A stretch of 64,000 nt of DNA, from NCBI GenBank assembly GCA_963725155.1, contig CAVRXU010000005.1, positions 558,001-622,000 on the forward strand, read 5' to 3'. Shown here piece by piece: positions 33,829 to 43,956 of the stretch (its first letter is position 1; the number at the start of each line of letters is the position of its first letter). Origin of the DNA: DATDAH01 sp963725155. Lineage in GTDB: Bacteria > Actinomycetota > Acidimicrobiia > Acidimicrobiales > DATDAH01. The notes below the pieces were generated by a model, which saw only the letters and a program-made list of their open reading frames with translations, made no database searches and was not told the DNA's origin. The translations under genes and the position numbers were made by a program.

Positions 33829-34651
33829 GGACCTCGGCGTCCAGCGGCCAGAGCCGTGGATTCAGGTCCGTGGCGAGGAGGTCGCCGGGTGCGGCGCCGG
33901 GGGCCCACAACGCGAGGTCCAGCTCCTGTTGGGCGGTGGGGGCGGTGACCCGGGCGCCGTCGGCGACGTAGATCACCGTGATGACCGGACGGTCCTCGTC
34001 GGTCGGGTTGGGGCCGGCGGAGTGCAGCGTCCAGCCCGCGTGGAACGTGGCGTCACCGGCGACGAGCGCCCCGTGGGTCGTGGTCGACAGGCCGCGGGCC
34101 TCGATCAACCCGGCGAAGGTGAGCTGGGACTCGTCGGAGATGGCCGGGCCCCGCAGGTCGCCCATGCGATGGGAACCGTCGGCGAAGGTCATGGACCCCA
34201 CGTCAGGGGCCAGATCGACCAACGGCATCCAGAGGGTGATGGTCCGGTCCGTGTCGAGGGGCCAGTAGCCCTGGTCCTGGTGCCAGGGCGTCGGGCCACC
34301 GTGGGCCTCTTTGACGAGGGCCTGGTCGTGGTACAGACGGACGCCGTCGGCCCGCAGGAGCTCCGACGCCACCCGTGCGAAGCGGGGGGAATGGACGAAC
34401 GCTCGGACCGAAGCGTCGAAGGTCCAGAGGTTGGTGGCCTGGAGAAAGGCCTTCGAATAGGTGTCGCGGTCCTCCACGGGGATGTGGCGGTTCCAGGCCC
34501 GCCGGGCGGCCCCGTCCACGATCGACGGCCGGATGGTTGCCACCTCCGCCGCTGACGCCAGCGCGCGGACGACGGTGTGCCCACGGGCGGCGAACTCCTC
34601 GACCGCCGCCGCCGGCGCGGCTCGGTCCCCCTCGAGCCGTACGGCCGTCAC
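33791..34651 (-). CDS. Phytanoyl-CoA dioxygenase (PhyH) family Fe/2OG oxygenase
   Basis: About 286 aa from the GTG at 34651, which lies 6 nt after TATCTT. The iron ligands are visible as H124-x-D126 in TPWHQDQGYWPLD and H210 in FHAGWTLHSAG. R221 in DEDRPVITVIY is placed to bind 2-oxoglutarate. The family hydroxylates varied small molecules. It is divergent from the cysteate-synthase-like gene with 24 bp between the starts, suggesting a shared pathway. The substrate is unknown. Confidence 0.85.
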   Translation of the reverse strand: MTAVRLEGDRAAPAAAVEEFAARGHTVVRALASAAEVATIRPSIVDGAARRAWNRHIPVEDRDTYSKAFLQATNLWTFDASVRAFVHSPRFARVASELLRADGVRLYHDQALVKEAHGGPTPWHQDQGYWPLDTDRTITLWMPLVDLAPDVGSMTFADGSHRMGDLRGPAISDESQLTFAGLIEARGLSTTTHGALVAGDATFHAGWTLHSAGPNPTDEDRPVITVIYVADGARVTAPTAQQELDLALWAPGAAPGDLLATDLNPRLWPLDAEVLRPAAGGGPRPR

Positions 34652-34657
34652 GCCGGA

Positions 34658-34667
34658 AAGATAGACA
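34658..34667. promoter_or_regulatory. Overlapping divergent -10 boxes (PhyH / cysteate synthase-like)
   Basis: Minus TATCTT (34658-34663) lies 6 nt before the PhyH GTG. Plus TAGACA (34662-34667) lies 8 nt before the ATG at 34676. The whole divergent gap is 24 bp. Confidence 0.4.
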
Positions 34668-34675
34668 CTTCTCCG

Positions 34676-35935
34676 ATGGAGGTGCCGCCCTACGTACTGG
34701 TGTGCAACCGGTGCGACCGCCGCTATCCCCCGGGCGGGGACTACCTGGCCGACTGCTGCCCGGATGGGATGTTGGTGGCCGAGTACCCCCGGCTCCAGGT
34801 CCGGGACCACCTGCAGGGCCTGTGGCGGTTCACCGACTGGCTGCCGGTGGCTGCGCCCGGTGTCGAGCCCATCGGCGGCAGCACCTTCCGCAGCGAGGCG
34901 CTCGGTGCGCTCCTCGGCCTCGACGACCTGTGGGTGGCGTTCAACGGTTGGTGGCCGGAACGGGGAGCCCGTTGCCCGACGTGCTCGTTCAAGGACCTGG
35001 AGGTGGCCCCGACCCTGCGGCGCCTGGTCGAGGCCGGGGCCGCCGGGGTCATCGTCGCCACCGCGGGCAACACCGGCCGGGCCTTCGCCGACCTGGGCGC
35101 CGGGGTCGGCTTCCCCGTGGTCGTGGTGACCGCGGAGGCCCACATCGACCGGATCTGGCGCGCCGGACGAGCCACCGCCCCCACGACCGCGGTGGTGGGC
35201 ATCGCGGGGGGTGACTACAACGACGCCATCGACGTGGCCGCCGAGGCGGCGGCGCGGGTCGGCTTCGAGCTGGAGGGCGGGGTCAAGAACGTGGCCCGGC
35301 GTGACGGCATCGGCACCCTTCTCCTCGACGCCGTGACCACCATCGGCAAGATGCCGGACCACTACGTGCAGGCCGTCGGCGGCGGGCCGGGCCCGATCGG
35401 GGTCTGGGGCGTGGCCGAACGCCTGGCCGCCGACGGGCGCTTCGGCGGCGTGCAACCTCGGTTCCACCTGGCTCAGAACGCCACCCACCACCCGGTCCAC
35501 ACCGCCTGGCAGGCGGGCCGGGCAACCATCGATCCCGGCGACGTCCCGGCCAGCGGCGACGGGGCCTACGCCGACGTCCTGGTCAACCGGAACCCGGCGT
35601 ATGCGCTGCGCGGCGGCCTGCACGACCTGCTCCAGGCCACGCTCGGTCAGACCTATGCCGTCGCGGCCGACGACGCCGCCCGCTGGCGGGCCACGTTCAC
35701 CGAATGCGAAGGCATCGACATCATGGAGGCCCCCGCCGTGGCCCTCGGCGGGCTGGCCCAGGCGGTCGCCGGTGGTGAGATCGCCCGGGACGACTGCGTG
35801 TTGCTGTCGGTCACGGGCGGCGGCATGGACCGTCTCGACGCCGATGCCGCCTTGCAAGGCCCGTCGGATGTGACCCTGGTGCGCCGGTCAGAGGCCGCTG
35901 AGCGGGTGGCGAGGGTGGCCGATGGGCTCGGCTGA
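34676..35935 (+). CDS. Cysteate synthase-like / threonine synthase-family PLP enzyme
   Basis: A 419-aa fold-type II PLP enzyme. The N-terminus YVLVCNRCDRRY has a CxxC (10-13) with CC at 27-28, a zinc-ribbon-like start. WRFTDWLPV, WVAFNGWWPERGARCPTCSF and the PLP lysine K106 in TCSFKDLE are the features I associate with archaeal cysteate synthase, a threonine synthase paralog that turns phosphoserine and sulfite into L-cysteate. ATAGNTGRA and AVGGGPGPIG bind the phosphates. The 14-bp overlap with the next aminotransferase gene marks one operon. Other beta-replacement products cannot be excluded. Confidence 0.75.
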   Translation: MEVPPYVLVCNRCDRRYPPGGDYLADCCPDGMLVAEYPRLQVRDHLQGLWRFTDWLPVAAPGVEPIGGSTFRSEALGALLGLDDLWVAFNGWWPERGARCPTCSFKDLEVAPTLRRLVEAGAAGVIVATAGNTGRAFADLGAGVGFPVVVVTAEAHIDRIWRAGRATAPTTAVVGIAGGDYNDAIDVAAEAAARVGFELEGGVKNVARRDGIGTLLLDAVTTIGKMPDHYVQAVGGGPGPIGVWGVAERLAADGRFGGVQPRFHLAQNATHHPVHTAWQAGRATIDPGDVPASGDGAYADVLVNRNPAYALRGGLHDLLQATLGQTYAVAADDAARWRATFTECEGIDIMEAPAVALGGLAQAVAGGEIARDDCVLLSVTGGGMDRLDADAALQGPSDVTLVRRSEAAERVARVADGLG

Positions 35936-37262
35936 GGTCGCCGCGGAGGCCCGGCGCTACGCCGAGCGCACGCCGGGCTCGGCGGCCCTCTTCGCCGCCG
36001 CCCAACGGTCCCTCCCCGGGGGCGACTCCCGCAGCACGCTGTACCACCCGCCGCATCCGCTCTTCGCCGACCGGGGCGCGGGCAGCCGGGTCTGGGACGT
36101 CGACGGCCACGAGCTGGTCGACCTGACCAACAACCACACCGCGTTGGTCCACGGCAACGCCCATCCTGTGGTGCTCGACGCGGTGCGGGCGCAATTGGAC
36201 CGGGGGACGTGCTTCTCGGGGCCGACCGAGCTCCAGGTCGAGGTGGCCGATCGGCTGACAGCCCGCCTGCCCGGTCTGGAGCGGGTCCGCTTCTGCGCGT
36301 CGGGCACTGAGGCCACACTCCACGCGGTCCGGGCGGCCCGGGCGTTCACCGGCCGCCCGAAGATCGCCAAGGCCGAAGGGGCGTACCACGGGAGCCAGGA
36401 CGATGTCTTCGTCAGCACCCACCCCAGCCCGGACCAAGCGGGGCCTCCGGAGCACCCCAACTCGGTGCCGCGAACCGACGGGCTGGGCCGGTCGGCCCTG
36501 TCCGACACCGTGGTGTTCCCGTTCAACGACCTCGATGCGACGGCCGCCATCCTCCGTGCGGTCGGCCCCGACCTGGCGGCCGTCCTCGTGGAGCCGGTGA
36601 TGGGCTCGGCGGGGATGATCCCGGCGGCCCCTGGCTACCTGGCCGGTGTCAGGGAGGTGGTGGCCGAGGTCGGCGCCCTGTTCGTGGTCGACGAGGTGAT
36701 CACCCTGCGCCTCGCCCTCGGCGGCGGACAGGCCTGGAGCGGCGCCGAGGCCGACCTGAGCTGCTTCGGCAAGATGCTGGGCGGGGGCTTCCCCCTCGGC
36801 GCCTTCGGCGGTCGGGTCGAGGTCATGGATGCCTTCGACCCCACGACCGAAGGGGGTCCCGCTCTCGGCCATCCCGGGAGCATGAACGCCTGGGCCGTCG
36901 GTCTCGCCGCGGCCGGGGCGACGCTGGACCACCTGAGCGCAGAACGCATCGCCGCACTGGCGCGACGGGGCGACGATCTTCGGGAACGCCTGTGGTCGGT
37001 CGTCGCCGACCGGGGGGTCGCCCTGACGGTCACCGGCACGGGCTCCCTGTTCGGCCTCCACCTCACGGCCGGGCCCGTGCGCACGTTCCGGGACACCTGG
37101 TCGGAGGATCGGGAGTTGGCCCTCGCCGTCTACCTCGGCCTGATCAACGAAGGCGTCCTCACCGACCCTCGGGGTGCCGGCTGCCTCTCCACCGTCACCA
37201 CGGACGCGGACCTCGACTTCGCGGTCGACGCCTTCGACCGGGTGTTGGCCCGTCTCGCCTGA
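35922..37262 (+). CDS. Class III aminotransferase (glutamate-1-semialdehyde aminomutase-like)
   Basis: A 446-aa fold-type I PLP enzyme. It has RVWDVDGHELVDLTNN, FCASGTEATLHAVRAAR, the Asp that holds the pyridine nitrogen in FVVDEVITLR (D257) and the Schiff-base lysine K284 in CFGKMLGGGFPLGAFGG. It is HemL-like but unlikely to be the tetrapyrrole enzyme, because it is co-expressed with the cysteate-synthase-like gene (14-bp overlap) and a PhyH oxygenase. It probably transaminates or isomerises the amino group of that pathway's product. Confidence 0.83.
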   Translation: MGSAEVAAEARRYAERTPGSAALFAAAQRSLPGGDSRSTLYHPPHPLFADRGAGSRVWDVDGHELVDLTNNHTALVHGNAHPVVLDAVRAQLDRGTCFSGPTELQVEVADRLTARLPGLERVRFCASGTEATLHAVRAARAFTGRPKIAKAEGAYHGSQDDVFVSTHPSPDQAGPPEHPNSVPRTDGLGRSALSDTVVFPFNDLDATAAILRAVGPDLAAVLVEPVMGSAGMIPAAPGYLAGVREVVAEVGALFVVDEVITLRLALGGGQAWSGAEADLSCFGKMLGGGFPLGAFGGRVEVMDAFDPTTEGGPALGHPGSMNAWAVGLAAAGATLDHLSAERIAALARRGDDLRERLWSVVADRGVALTVTGTGSLFGLHLTAGPVRTFRDTWSEDRELALAVYLGLINEGVLTDPRGAGCLSTVTTDADLDFAVDAFDRVLARLA

Positions 37263-37265
37263 GCG

Positions 37266-38096
37266 CTACGGGTCGGGTGTCTTCGCGACCAGCAGGGCGA
37301 ACGCCTCGGCCGCTCCCGCGGTGAGGGGGCCCGGACAGGTCGGCAGCTCGCGCCCGTCCACCCGGGCGACGGGCTGGAGGTCACGCGTCGAGGAGGTCAG
37401 GAAGGCCTCGTCGGCCCGGGCGAAATCGGCCATGGTCACGTCGGCCTCGACCGCGTCGGTGGTCTCGAGGACCAGGTCCCGGGTGATGCCGGCCAGACAG
37501 CCCGACGACAGCGGAGGGGTGAGGAGGCGGCCGTCGAGGGCCACGAAGATGTTCGAACCGGTGCCCTCGCACAGGTTTCCCGCCAGGTTGGCGAAGAGCG
37601 CCTCGCCCGCGCCCTGCTCGTGGGCGTGGGCCAGGGCGACCACGTTCTCGGCGTAGGAGGTCGTTTTGAGGCCGGCGACCGGGCTGCGTTCGTTGCGGGG
37701 CCACGGCACGACGACCACGTCGGCGGTGGGGGGCCAGGTGCCGGCCGGACCGGTGGCCATGATGACGGTCGGGCCGTCGGCGCCCCGGGTCGAGCCGAGG
37801 GGGCCCGGCCCGCCCGTCACGGTGATCCGCAGGCGCCCGACGCCGGGCTCATTGGCCTCGATCACCGCAGCCACACCATCGGTCAGCTCGTCGTCCGGGC
37901 GGGGCAGCTCCAGCCCCAGGCCCTCGGCGGAGCGGCGGAGCCGCTCGAGATGGCGGCGCAGGGCGAAGGCCTGTCCGCCGACCACCTTGGCCGTCTCGAA
38001 GACGCCGTCGCCCACCAGCAGGCCGTGGTCGGCGGCGCTGATGGCCGGACGGTCACCGGCGATCAGCTCGCCGTTCAGCCAGATCGTCGCGCTCAT
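37266..38096 (-). CDS. pabC: Aminodeoxychorismate lyase (class IV PLP)
   Basis: A 276-aa fold-type IV PLP protein. It has IWLNGELIAGDRPAISAADHG, GDGVFETAKV, the PLP lysine K144 in GLKTTSYAENVVA and EGTGSNIFV. Its place 10 bp after pabB argues for aminodeoxychorismate lyase, which makes 4-aminobenzoate for folate, rather than a branched-chain aminotransferase. It converges with the aminotransferase gene, with 3 bp between the ends. Confidence 0.87.
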   Translation of the reverse strand: MSATIWLNGELIAGDRPAISAADHGLLVGDGVFETAKVVGGQAFALRRHLERLRRSAEGLGLELPRPDDELTDGVAAVIEANEPGVGRLRITVTGGPGPLGSTRGADGPTVIMATGPAGTWPPTADVVVVPWPRNERSPVAGLKTTSYAENVVALAHAHEQGAGEALFANLAGNLCEGTGSNIFVALDGRLLTPPLSSGCLAGITRDLVLETTDAVEADVTMADFARADEAFLTSSTRDLQPVARVDGRELPTCPGPLTAGAAEAFALLVAKTPDP

Positions 38097-38106
38097 CGAC
38101 CGCTGA

Positions 38107-39147
38107 TCATGGGGTGCCCACGAGCTCGCCTGAGGCCACCGCCAGGAGGTGCCGGGCCTTCAGCTCGGTCTCCTGCCATTCGGCGTGAGGGTCCGAGTCC
38201 CAGGTGATGCCGCCACCGGTCCCGAAGTGCAGGCGTCCTGCCTCCATCCAGAAGGTGCGAATGGCCACGTTGAGCTCGCCCACGCCCGCGTCGGCGTCCA
38301 CCCAGCCCACCGCGCCGCAGTAGACGCCCCGGGCCACCGGTTCCAGGCGGCGCAGGTGCTCGACGGCGGCCAGCTTCGGCGCACCGGTCACCGACCCCGG
38401 CGGGAACGTGGCGGCGATCAACTCCGGCCATCCCAGGCCCGGCCGGAGCCGACCCTCCACGGTGCTGACCAGGTGGACCAGCCCGGGGTGAGGCTCGACC
38501 CGGCACAGGGAGGGCACCCGAACCGAGCCGTACTCGCACACCCGTCCCAAGTCGTTGCGGACCAGGTCGACGATCATCACGTTCTCGGCCCGGTCCTTCC
38601 CCGTCAGGCGGCCGGCAGTGGCGGCTGTGCCCTTGATCGGGGAGGACCACACGCGGTCGGTCTCCCGACGGAGGAACTGCTCGGGGGAGGCCGACGCCAC
38701 GGCCAGATCGGCGCCCGGTACCCGGACCACGGCCGAGTACGGGGCCGGGTTGCCGACGGCCAGAGCGGCACCGAGGGCGGCGATGTCCCCGGCCGTCCCC
38801 CCGCCCGGACCATGGGGGGCGGACAACCGGCGGGTCAGGTTCACCTGGTAGACGTCGCCCCGCCCGATGGCGGCCCGGATGTCCCGCACCCCTGCCTCGA
38901 ACGCCGTCTGGTCCAGTGAGGACGTCCACTGGTCGGGCCGAGGCCCCCGCCAGCGGTCCCCGGGCCACGGAACCGCGGGCCGAACGGTGGCGAAGCGGGC
39001 ACACACCGGTGCACCGTCGAAGGGGATGACCACCGCCCAGAAGCCGTCGCCATCGAGGGCGGAGAGGTCTGCGGTGATGTCGGTCAGGTCGGTGGCCAAG
39101 CGGTCGCCGACCACCGCCAGCGCTCCGTCCACCGGTCCCCGTCGCAC
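38107..39147 (-). CDS. pabB: Aminodeoxychorismate synthase component I
   Basis: A 346-aa chorismate-utilising enzyme: SASPEQFLRR, SSPIKGTAATAGR with K172, ENVMIVDLVRNDLGRV and FPPGSVTGAPK. Lysine in PIKGT is the PabB signature; anthranilate synthase has alanine there. It lacks part of the N-terminal domain of longer PabB proteins. The GTG is 7 nt after TAGCCT. It forms an operon with pabC; the glutaminase subunit is not in view. Confidence 0.92.
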   Translation of the reverse strand: MRRGPVDGALAVVGDRLATDLTDITADLSALDGDGFWAVVIPFDGAPVCARFATVRPAVPWPGDRWRGPRPDQWTSSLDQTAFEAGVRDIRAAIGRGDVYQVNLTRRLSAPHGPGGGTAGDIAALGAALAVGNPAPYSAVVRVPGADLAVASASPEQFLRRETDRVWSSPIKGTAATAGRLTGKDRAENVMIVDLVRNDLGRVCEYGSVRVPSLCRVEPHPGLVHLVSTVEGRLRPGLGWPELIAATFPPGSVTGAPKLAAVEHLRRLEPVARGVYCGAVGWVDADAGVGELNVAIRTFWMEAGRLHFGTGGGITWDSDPHAEWQETELKARHLLAVASGELVGTP

Positions 39148-39154
39148 CCTGCGG

Positions 39155-39160
39155 AGGCTA
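39155..39160 (-). promoter_or_regulatory. -10 box for leaderless pabB
   Basis: TAGCCT on the minus strand, 7 nt before the GTG at 39147. Confidence 0.5.
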
Positions 39161-39205
39161 CGGGGCGGCCGGTGGGGCCGCCTCCGGACTTCCGGCAGGC
39201 GCCGC

Positions 39206-39211
39206 TAGCCT
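39206..39211 (+). promoter_or_regulatory. -10 box for leaderless LCP gene
   Basis: TAGCCT, 7 nt before the ATG at 39219. Confidence 0.5.
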
Positions 39212-39218
39212 CGCCCCG

Positions 39219-40688
39219 ATGGCCGGTCGAGGGGCGCACGCGCGCCGCACCTGGCCCCAGCGGTTGCTGATCACCTTCAACGCCGGCTTCATCGTCGCGT
39301 GCCTGGTCTCCGCAGCGGCTCTGGGGTATGCGAACGAGAAGCTCGACCAGGTGCCGCGCATCGACTTCGGTGAGAACGGACCACTGGCCGAGCCCGAAGT
39401 GCCCGGCGAGGCGCAGAACTACCTCCTCGTGGGCACCGACAGCGCGGCCGGCCTGGACCCCGGCGACTCCCGCACCAACGGCCGGGACAACCTCGGTGTG
39501 TTGTCCGACACGATCATGTTGCTGCGGGTCGACCCCAACTCGACCCAGGCCCAGCTCCTCTCGTTCCCGCGGGACCTCTGGGTGACCATTCCGGGAGCCG
39601 GCGAGCAGAAGATCAACGCCGCCCTGGCTGCGGGTGGGGCCGAGACGCTGATCAACACGATCACCGACAACTTCGGGGTGCCCGTCCACCACTACATCGA
39701 GGTCGACTGGGCCGGGTTCCAGAACCTGGTCGAGGCCGTCGACGGCGTGCCCATGTACTTCGACAAGCCCTTGCGGGACGAGACGACCGGCCTGCTCATA
39801 CCCCACCCCGGCTGCGTCACGCTCGATCCGGCCCAGGCCCTCGCGTTCGCCCGTTCCCGGCACCTCGAGTACTCCGAGGACGGTGGCGCCACCTATGCCG
39901 TCGACGGAACCGGTGACCTCGGACGCATCTCCCGCCAGCAGGCCTTCCTGCGCCGGGCGATCCAGCGAGCCATCGACAAGGGCGTGCGCAACCCGATCAC
40001 CCTCAACTCCCTGGTCGACGTGGGCATCGACGCCGTCGGCGCGCTGGACACCGAGCTCAGCGCCGACGACCTGGTCACCTTGGGGACGGCCTTTCGCAAC
40101 TTCGAGCCCGATGAGCTGCAGACCATGACCCTGGACGTCTACGACGACGTCGTGAACGGCCTGTCCGTCCTCCGGCTCCAGGACACGGAGGCCAATCAGG
40201 AGCGCATCGACATCTTCAAGGGCCTGGGGGCAGGCGCCGCCGGCGACGCCGGGTCGGTCCGCGTGGCCATCAACAACGGGACGGGCTCGACGGGCCAGGC
40301 CGCCGCGGTGGCCGACAGCCTGGCCGGCCTCGGCTTCGACACCTCGCCGGGTACCGGAGATGCCGAGCGGTTCGACTTCACGCGTACTGTGGTCCGTTAC
40401 CAGGCCGGGAACGAGGCTGCAGCTCAGTACGTCGCTGCACAACTCGTCAACGGTGCCGATCTTCAGGAAGTGGGAGCCACCTATGTCGCCGACGTCATCG
40501 TGGTCACCGGCACGGACTACGCCGGGATCGTGGACAGCCTGCAGCCGCCCCCGACCCCTCTGGGGGGCGCGGGCGGCGGCACCGTGCCGGGCACGACGCC
40601 GGCCGACCCAGGAGACGGCTCGGTGACCACGACCACCTATGCCTACGGCGAGGTGCCCAGCACCCCGGCCGACCAGGTCTGCGGGTAG
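39219..40688 (+). CDS. LytR-CpsA-Psr (LCP) family glycopolymer ligase
   Basis: A 489-aa membrane-anchored protein (helix about 15-38) with the LCP core: NYLLVGTDSAAG, LSDTIMLLRVDP, LLSFPRDLWVTIP, KINAALAAGG and a basic QALAFARSRHLEY. A LytR_C-like domain (RVAINNGTGSTGQAAAVAD) lies at about 345-440, and a Thr/Pro-rich tail follows. LCP enzymes transfer lipid-linked wall polymers to peptidoglycan. The gene heads a unit with ugd and uxs, consistent with attaching a uronic-acid or xylose-containing polymer. Confidence 0.92.
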   Translation: MAGRGAHARRTWPQRLLITFNAGFIVACLVSAAALGYANEKLDQVPRIDFGENGPLAEPEVPGEAQNYLLVGTDSAAGLDPGDSRTNGRDNLGVLSDTIMLLRVDPNSTQAQLLSFPRDLWVTIPGAGEQKINAALAAGGAETLINTITDNFGVPVHHYIEVDWAGFQNLVEAVDGVPMYFDKPLRDETTGLLIPHPGCVTLDPAQALAFARSRHLEYSEDGGATYAVDGTGDLGRISRQQAFLRRAIQRAIDKGVRNPITLNSLVDVGIDAVGALDTELSADDLVTLGTAFRNFEPDELQTMTLDVYDDVVNGLSVLRLQDTEANQERIDIFKGLGAGAAGDAGSVRVAINNGTGSTGQAAAVADSLAGLGFDTSPGTGDAERFDFTRTVVRYQAGNEAAAQYVAAQLVNGADLQEVGATYVADVIVVTGTDYAGIVDSLQPPPTPLGGAGGGTVPGTTPADPGDGSVTTTTYAYGEVPSTPADQVCG

Positions 40689-40692
40689 CGCC

Positions 40693-41974
40693 GTGGCCGA
40701 AGTCGCCGTCATCGGGGCCGGTTACGTCGGGCTGACGACCGCCGCCTGTTTCTCCCACCTCGGCCACGACGTCGTCTGCGCCGACATCGACGTGGCCCGG
40801 ATCGAGGCCCTCGCCCGAGGGGAGGTCCCCATCGTCGAGCAGGGCCTCGACGCCGTCGTCCGGGAGGGCCTGGACAGCGGCCGCCTCACCTTCGTGGTCG
40901 GCGGCGCCGCCGCCGCGGCCCAGGCCGAGTTCGTCTACCTGGCCGTGCCCACCCCCCAGGGGCCCGACGGCTCGCGCCGACCTCAGCTACATCGAGCGAG
41001 TCGCCCACGAGATCGGCCCCGTGCTGGCGCCCGAGTCCATCGTCGTCAACAAGTCGACCGTGCCCGTCGGCTCGACCGGTGTGGTCGAGCAGGCGCTGGA
41101 GCGGTCCGACGTCTATGTCGTGTCCAACCCGGAGTTCCTCCGGGAAGGTTCGGCGGTGCAGGACTTCCTGCATCCTGACCGGGTGGTCATCGGCAGCGGA
41201 CGACCAGAGCGCCGCCATCCGGGTCGCCTCGCTCTACGTCGGGGTCCCCGCCCCGCTGATGGTCACCGATCCGGCGTCGGCCGAGACCATCAAGTACGCC
41301 AGCAACGCGTTCCTCGCCACCAAGCTCTCGTTCGTCAACGCCGTGGCCACCATCTGCGAGGCGGTGGCGCCGACGTCAACGACGTCGTGCTCGGCATGGG
41401 CTACGACAAGCGCATCGGCCACGACTTCCTCCGCCCCGGCCCGGGGTACGGCGGTTCGTGCTTCCCGAAGGACACGTCGGCACTGGTCCGCATCGCCGAG
41501 GACGCGGGCTACGACTTCGGCCTGCTCCGCAGTGCGATGGCGGTCAACGAGGAGCAGTTCGACCGCGTCGCGGCCAAGGTCGCAGCAATGGTGGGCGGGG
41601 ACCTGTCGGGGTGTCGTGTGGCCCTCTGGGGCCTCACCTTCAAGGCCCGCACCGACGACCGGCGCGAGTCACCCGCCCTCCACGTCGCCCGTCGACTGCT
41701 CGACGCCGGGGCCGTGCTCCAGGCCTACGACCCCACCGTCGACGACGGTCCGCTGGCCGAGCTACCCGCCATCGAGGTGTCGAGCGACCCGTACGCCGCT
41801 TGTGAGGGGGCCGAGGTCCTCGTCGTGCTGACCGAGTGGGACGAGTTCCGCTGGCTCGACTTCGACAAGGTGGCCTCGGTCATGGCCAGTCCCCGCATCA
41901 TCGACACCCGCAACCTGCTCGACCGCGCCGCCCTGATCCGCCGGGGCTTCGCCTACGAAGGCATCGGGCGCTGA
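40693..41974 (+). pseudogene. ugd: UDP-glucose 6-dehydrogenase, three single-base frameshifts
   Basis: Makes UDP-glucuronate. The protein reads through three frames: AEVAVIGAGYVGLTTAACF to GPDGS, then ADLSYIERVAHEIGP to RVVIGS, then DDQSAAIRVASLY to ATICEAV, then ADVNDVVLGMGYDKRIG to the end. The indels are +1 at about 40976, +1 at about 41201 and -1 at about 41367. With these corrected, all family motifs are intact, including the catalytic cysteine in GPGYGGSCFPKD. The GTG start is 4 bp after the LCP stop. Intact motifs on both sides of each break argue for sequence error or very recent decay. Confidence 0.88.
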
Positions 41975-41977
41975 GCC

Positions 41978-42916
<939 letters not shown>

Positions 42917-42920
<4 letters not shown>

Positions 42921-43879
42921 ACCGTCCGCTCCTCGGCTTCGCCCCGGTTGGCGAGGTACCAGTCGACGGTGGCTCGGAGCCCGTCCCTGAGGGGGGTGCT
43001 GGCCTTGAAGCCGAACTCCGTGGCGGCTCGGGTGGGATCGACCCGGCGGCGGGGCTGGCCATCGGGGTAGTTGCTGTCCCAGCGGATCTCACCCTCGAAG
43101 CCGATGGTCTCGGCGATCAGGGGGACGAGGTCCCGGATCCAGGTCTCCTCGTCGGCACCGAGGTTCACGGGGTCGCCACCGTCGTAGCGTTCGGCGGCCT
43201 GGAGGATGCCGTCGGCGGCGTCGTCGACGTAGAGGAACTCCCGGCTGGCGTTGCCGGTCCCCCAGACCACGATGTGGTCCTCGCCGGCCTCGTGGGCGTC
43301 CACGCACTTCTTGATGAGGGCCGGGATCACGTGGGACACCGCGGCGTTGAACTTGTCGCCGGGGCCGTACAGGTTGGTCGGCATCAGGTAGATGACGTCC
43401 TGGCCGTACTGCTCGCGGTTGGCCTGCGCCTGGGCCAGCTGGGCCAGCTTGGCGATGCCGTAGGGGGCGTTGGTCTCCTCCGGGTAGCCCGTCCACAGCT
43501 GATCCTCGGAGAACGGGACCTCAGCCAGCTTCGGATAGGAGCAGATGGTCCCGATCATCACCGTCTTGGCCGTGCCCCGCCGCCGCGCCTCGTCGAGGAC
43601 GTAGGTGCCCATGAGCAGGTTGTCGAGGTAGAGGTCGGCCGGACGCTCGCGGTTCGCGCCGATGCCGCCCACCCGAGCGGCGAGGTGGATGACGAGGTCA
43701 GGATCCACGTCGTCGAAGAGGCGTACGGCGTCGTCGGCCCGGCGCAGGTCGTACTCCTCGCTGCCTGGGGCGGCGAGGAGGGCGGGCTCGAGGGCCTGCA
43801 CCCGCTCGAGCACCGCTCGACCGAGGAAGCCGGACCCACCGGTGACGAGGACGCGCTGCTCAGTCAGGAATCCGGCCAT
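42917..43879 (-). CDS. fcl: GDP-L-fucose synthase
   Basis: Epimerises and reduces GDP-4-keto-6-deoxymannose to GDP-L-fucose. The 320-aa SDR protein has VLVTGGSGFLGRAV (10-23), HLAARVGGIGANRERPADL, IGTICSYPK (109-117) and the catalytic Y140/K144 in YGIAK. GGIGAN and the S/C-YPK motif are hallmarks of Fcl/WcaG. Its substrate would come from the gmd gene at 55982. The ATG lies 9 nt after a TAACCT box. Confidence 0.9.
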
Positions 43880-43888
43880 CGCCCGCCG

Positions 43889-43894
43889 AGGTTA
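43889..43894 (-). promoter_or_regulatory. -10 box for leaderless fcl
   Basis: TAACCT on the minus strand, 9 nt before the ATG at 43879. Confidence 0.45.
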
Positions 43895-43943
43895 CCGGCG
43901 GGGGCCATCGGTCGTTTCTGGTCCCAGAACCTGTTCGCGGGGC

Positions 43944-43949
43944 AATACT
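43944..43949 (+). promoter_or_regulatory. -10 box for leaderless GT4 gene
   Basis: AATACT, 7 nt before the GTG at 43957. This is a weaker match than the TAGCCT boxes. Confidence 0.35.
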
Positions 43950-43956
43950 CCCCGGC

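Noticed and set aside
35922..37262. True glutamate-1-semialdehyde 2,1-aminomutase (hemL)
   Set aside because: It is co-transcribed with a cysteate-synthase-like gene and far from other tetrapyrrole genes; the family is broad.
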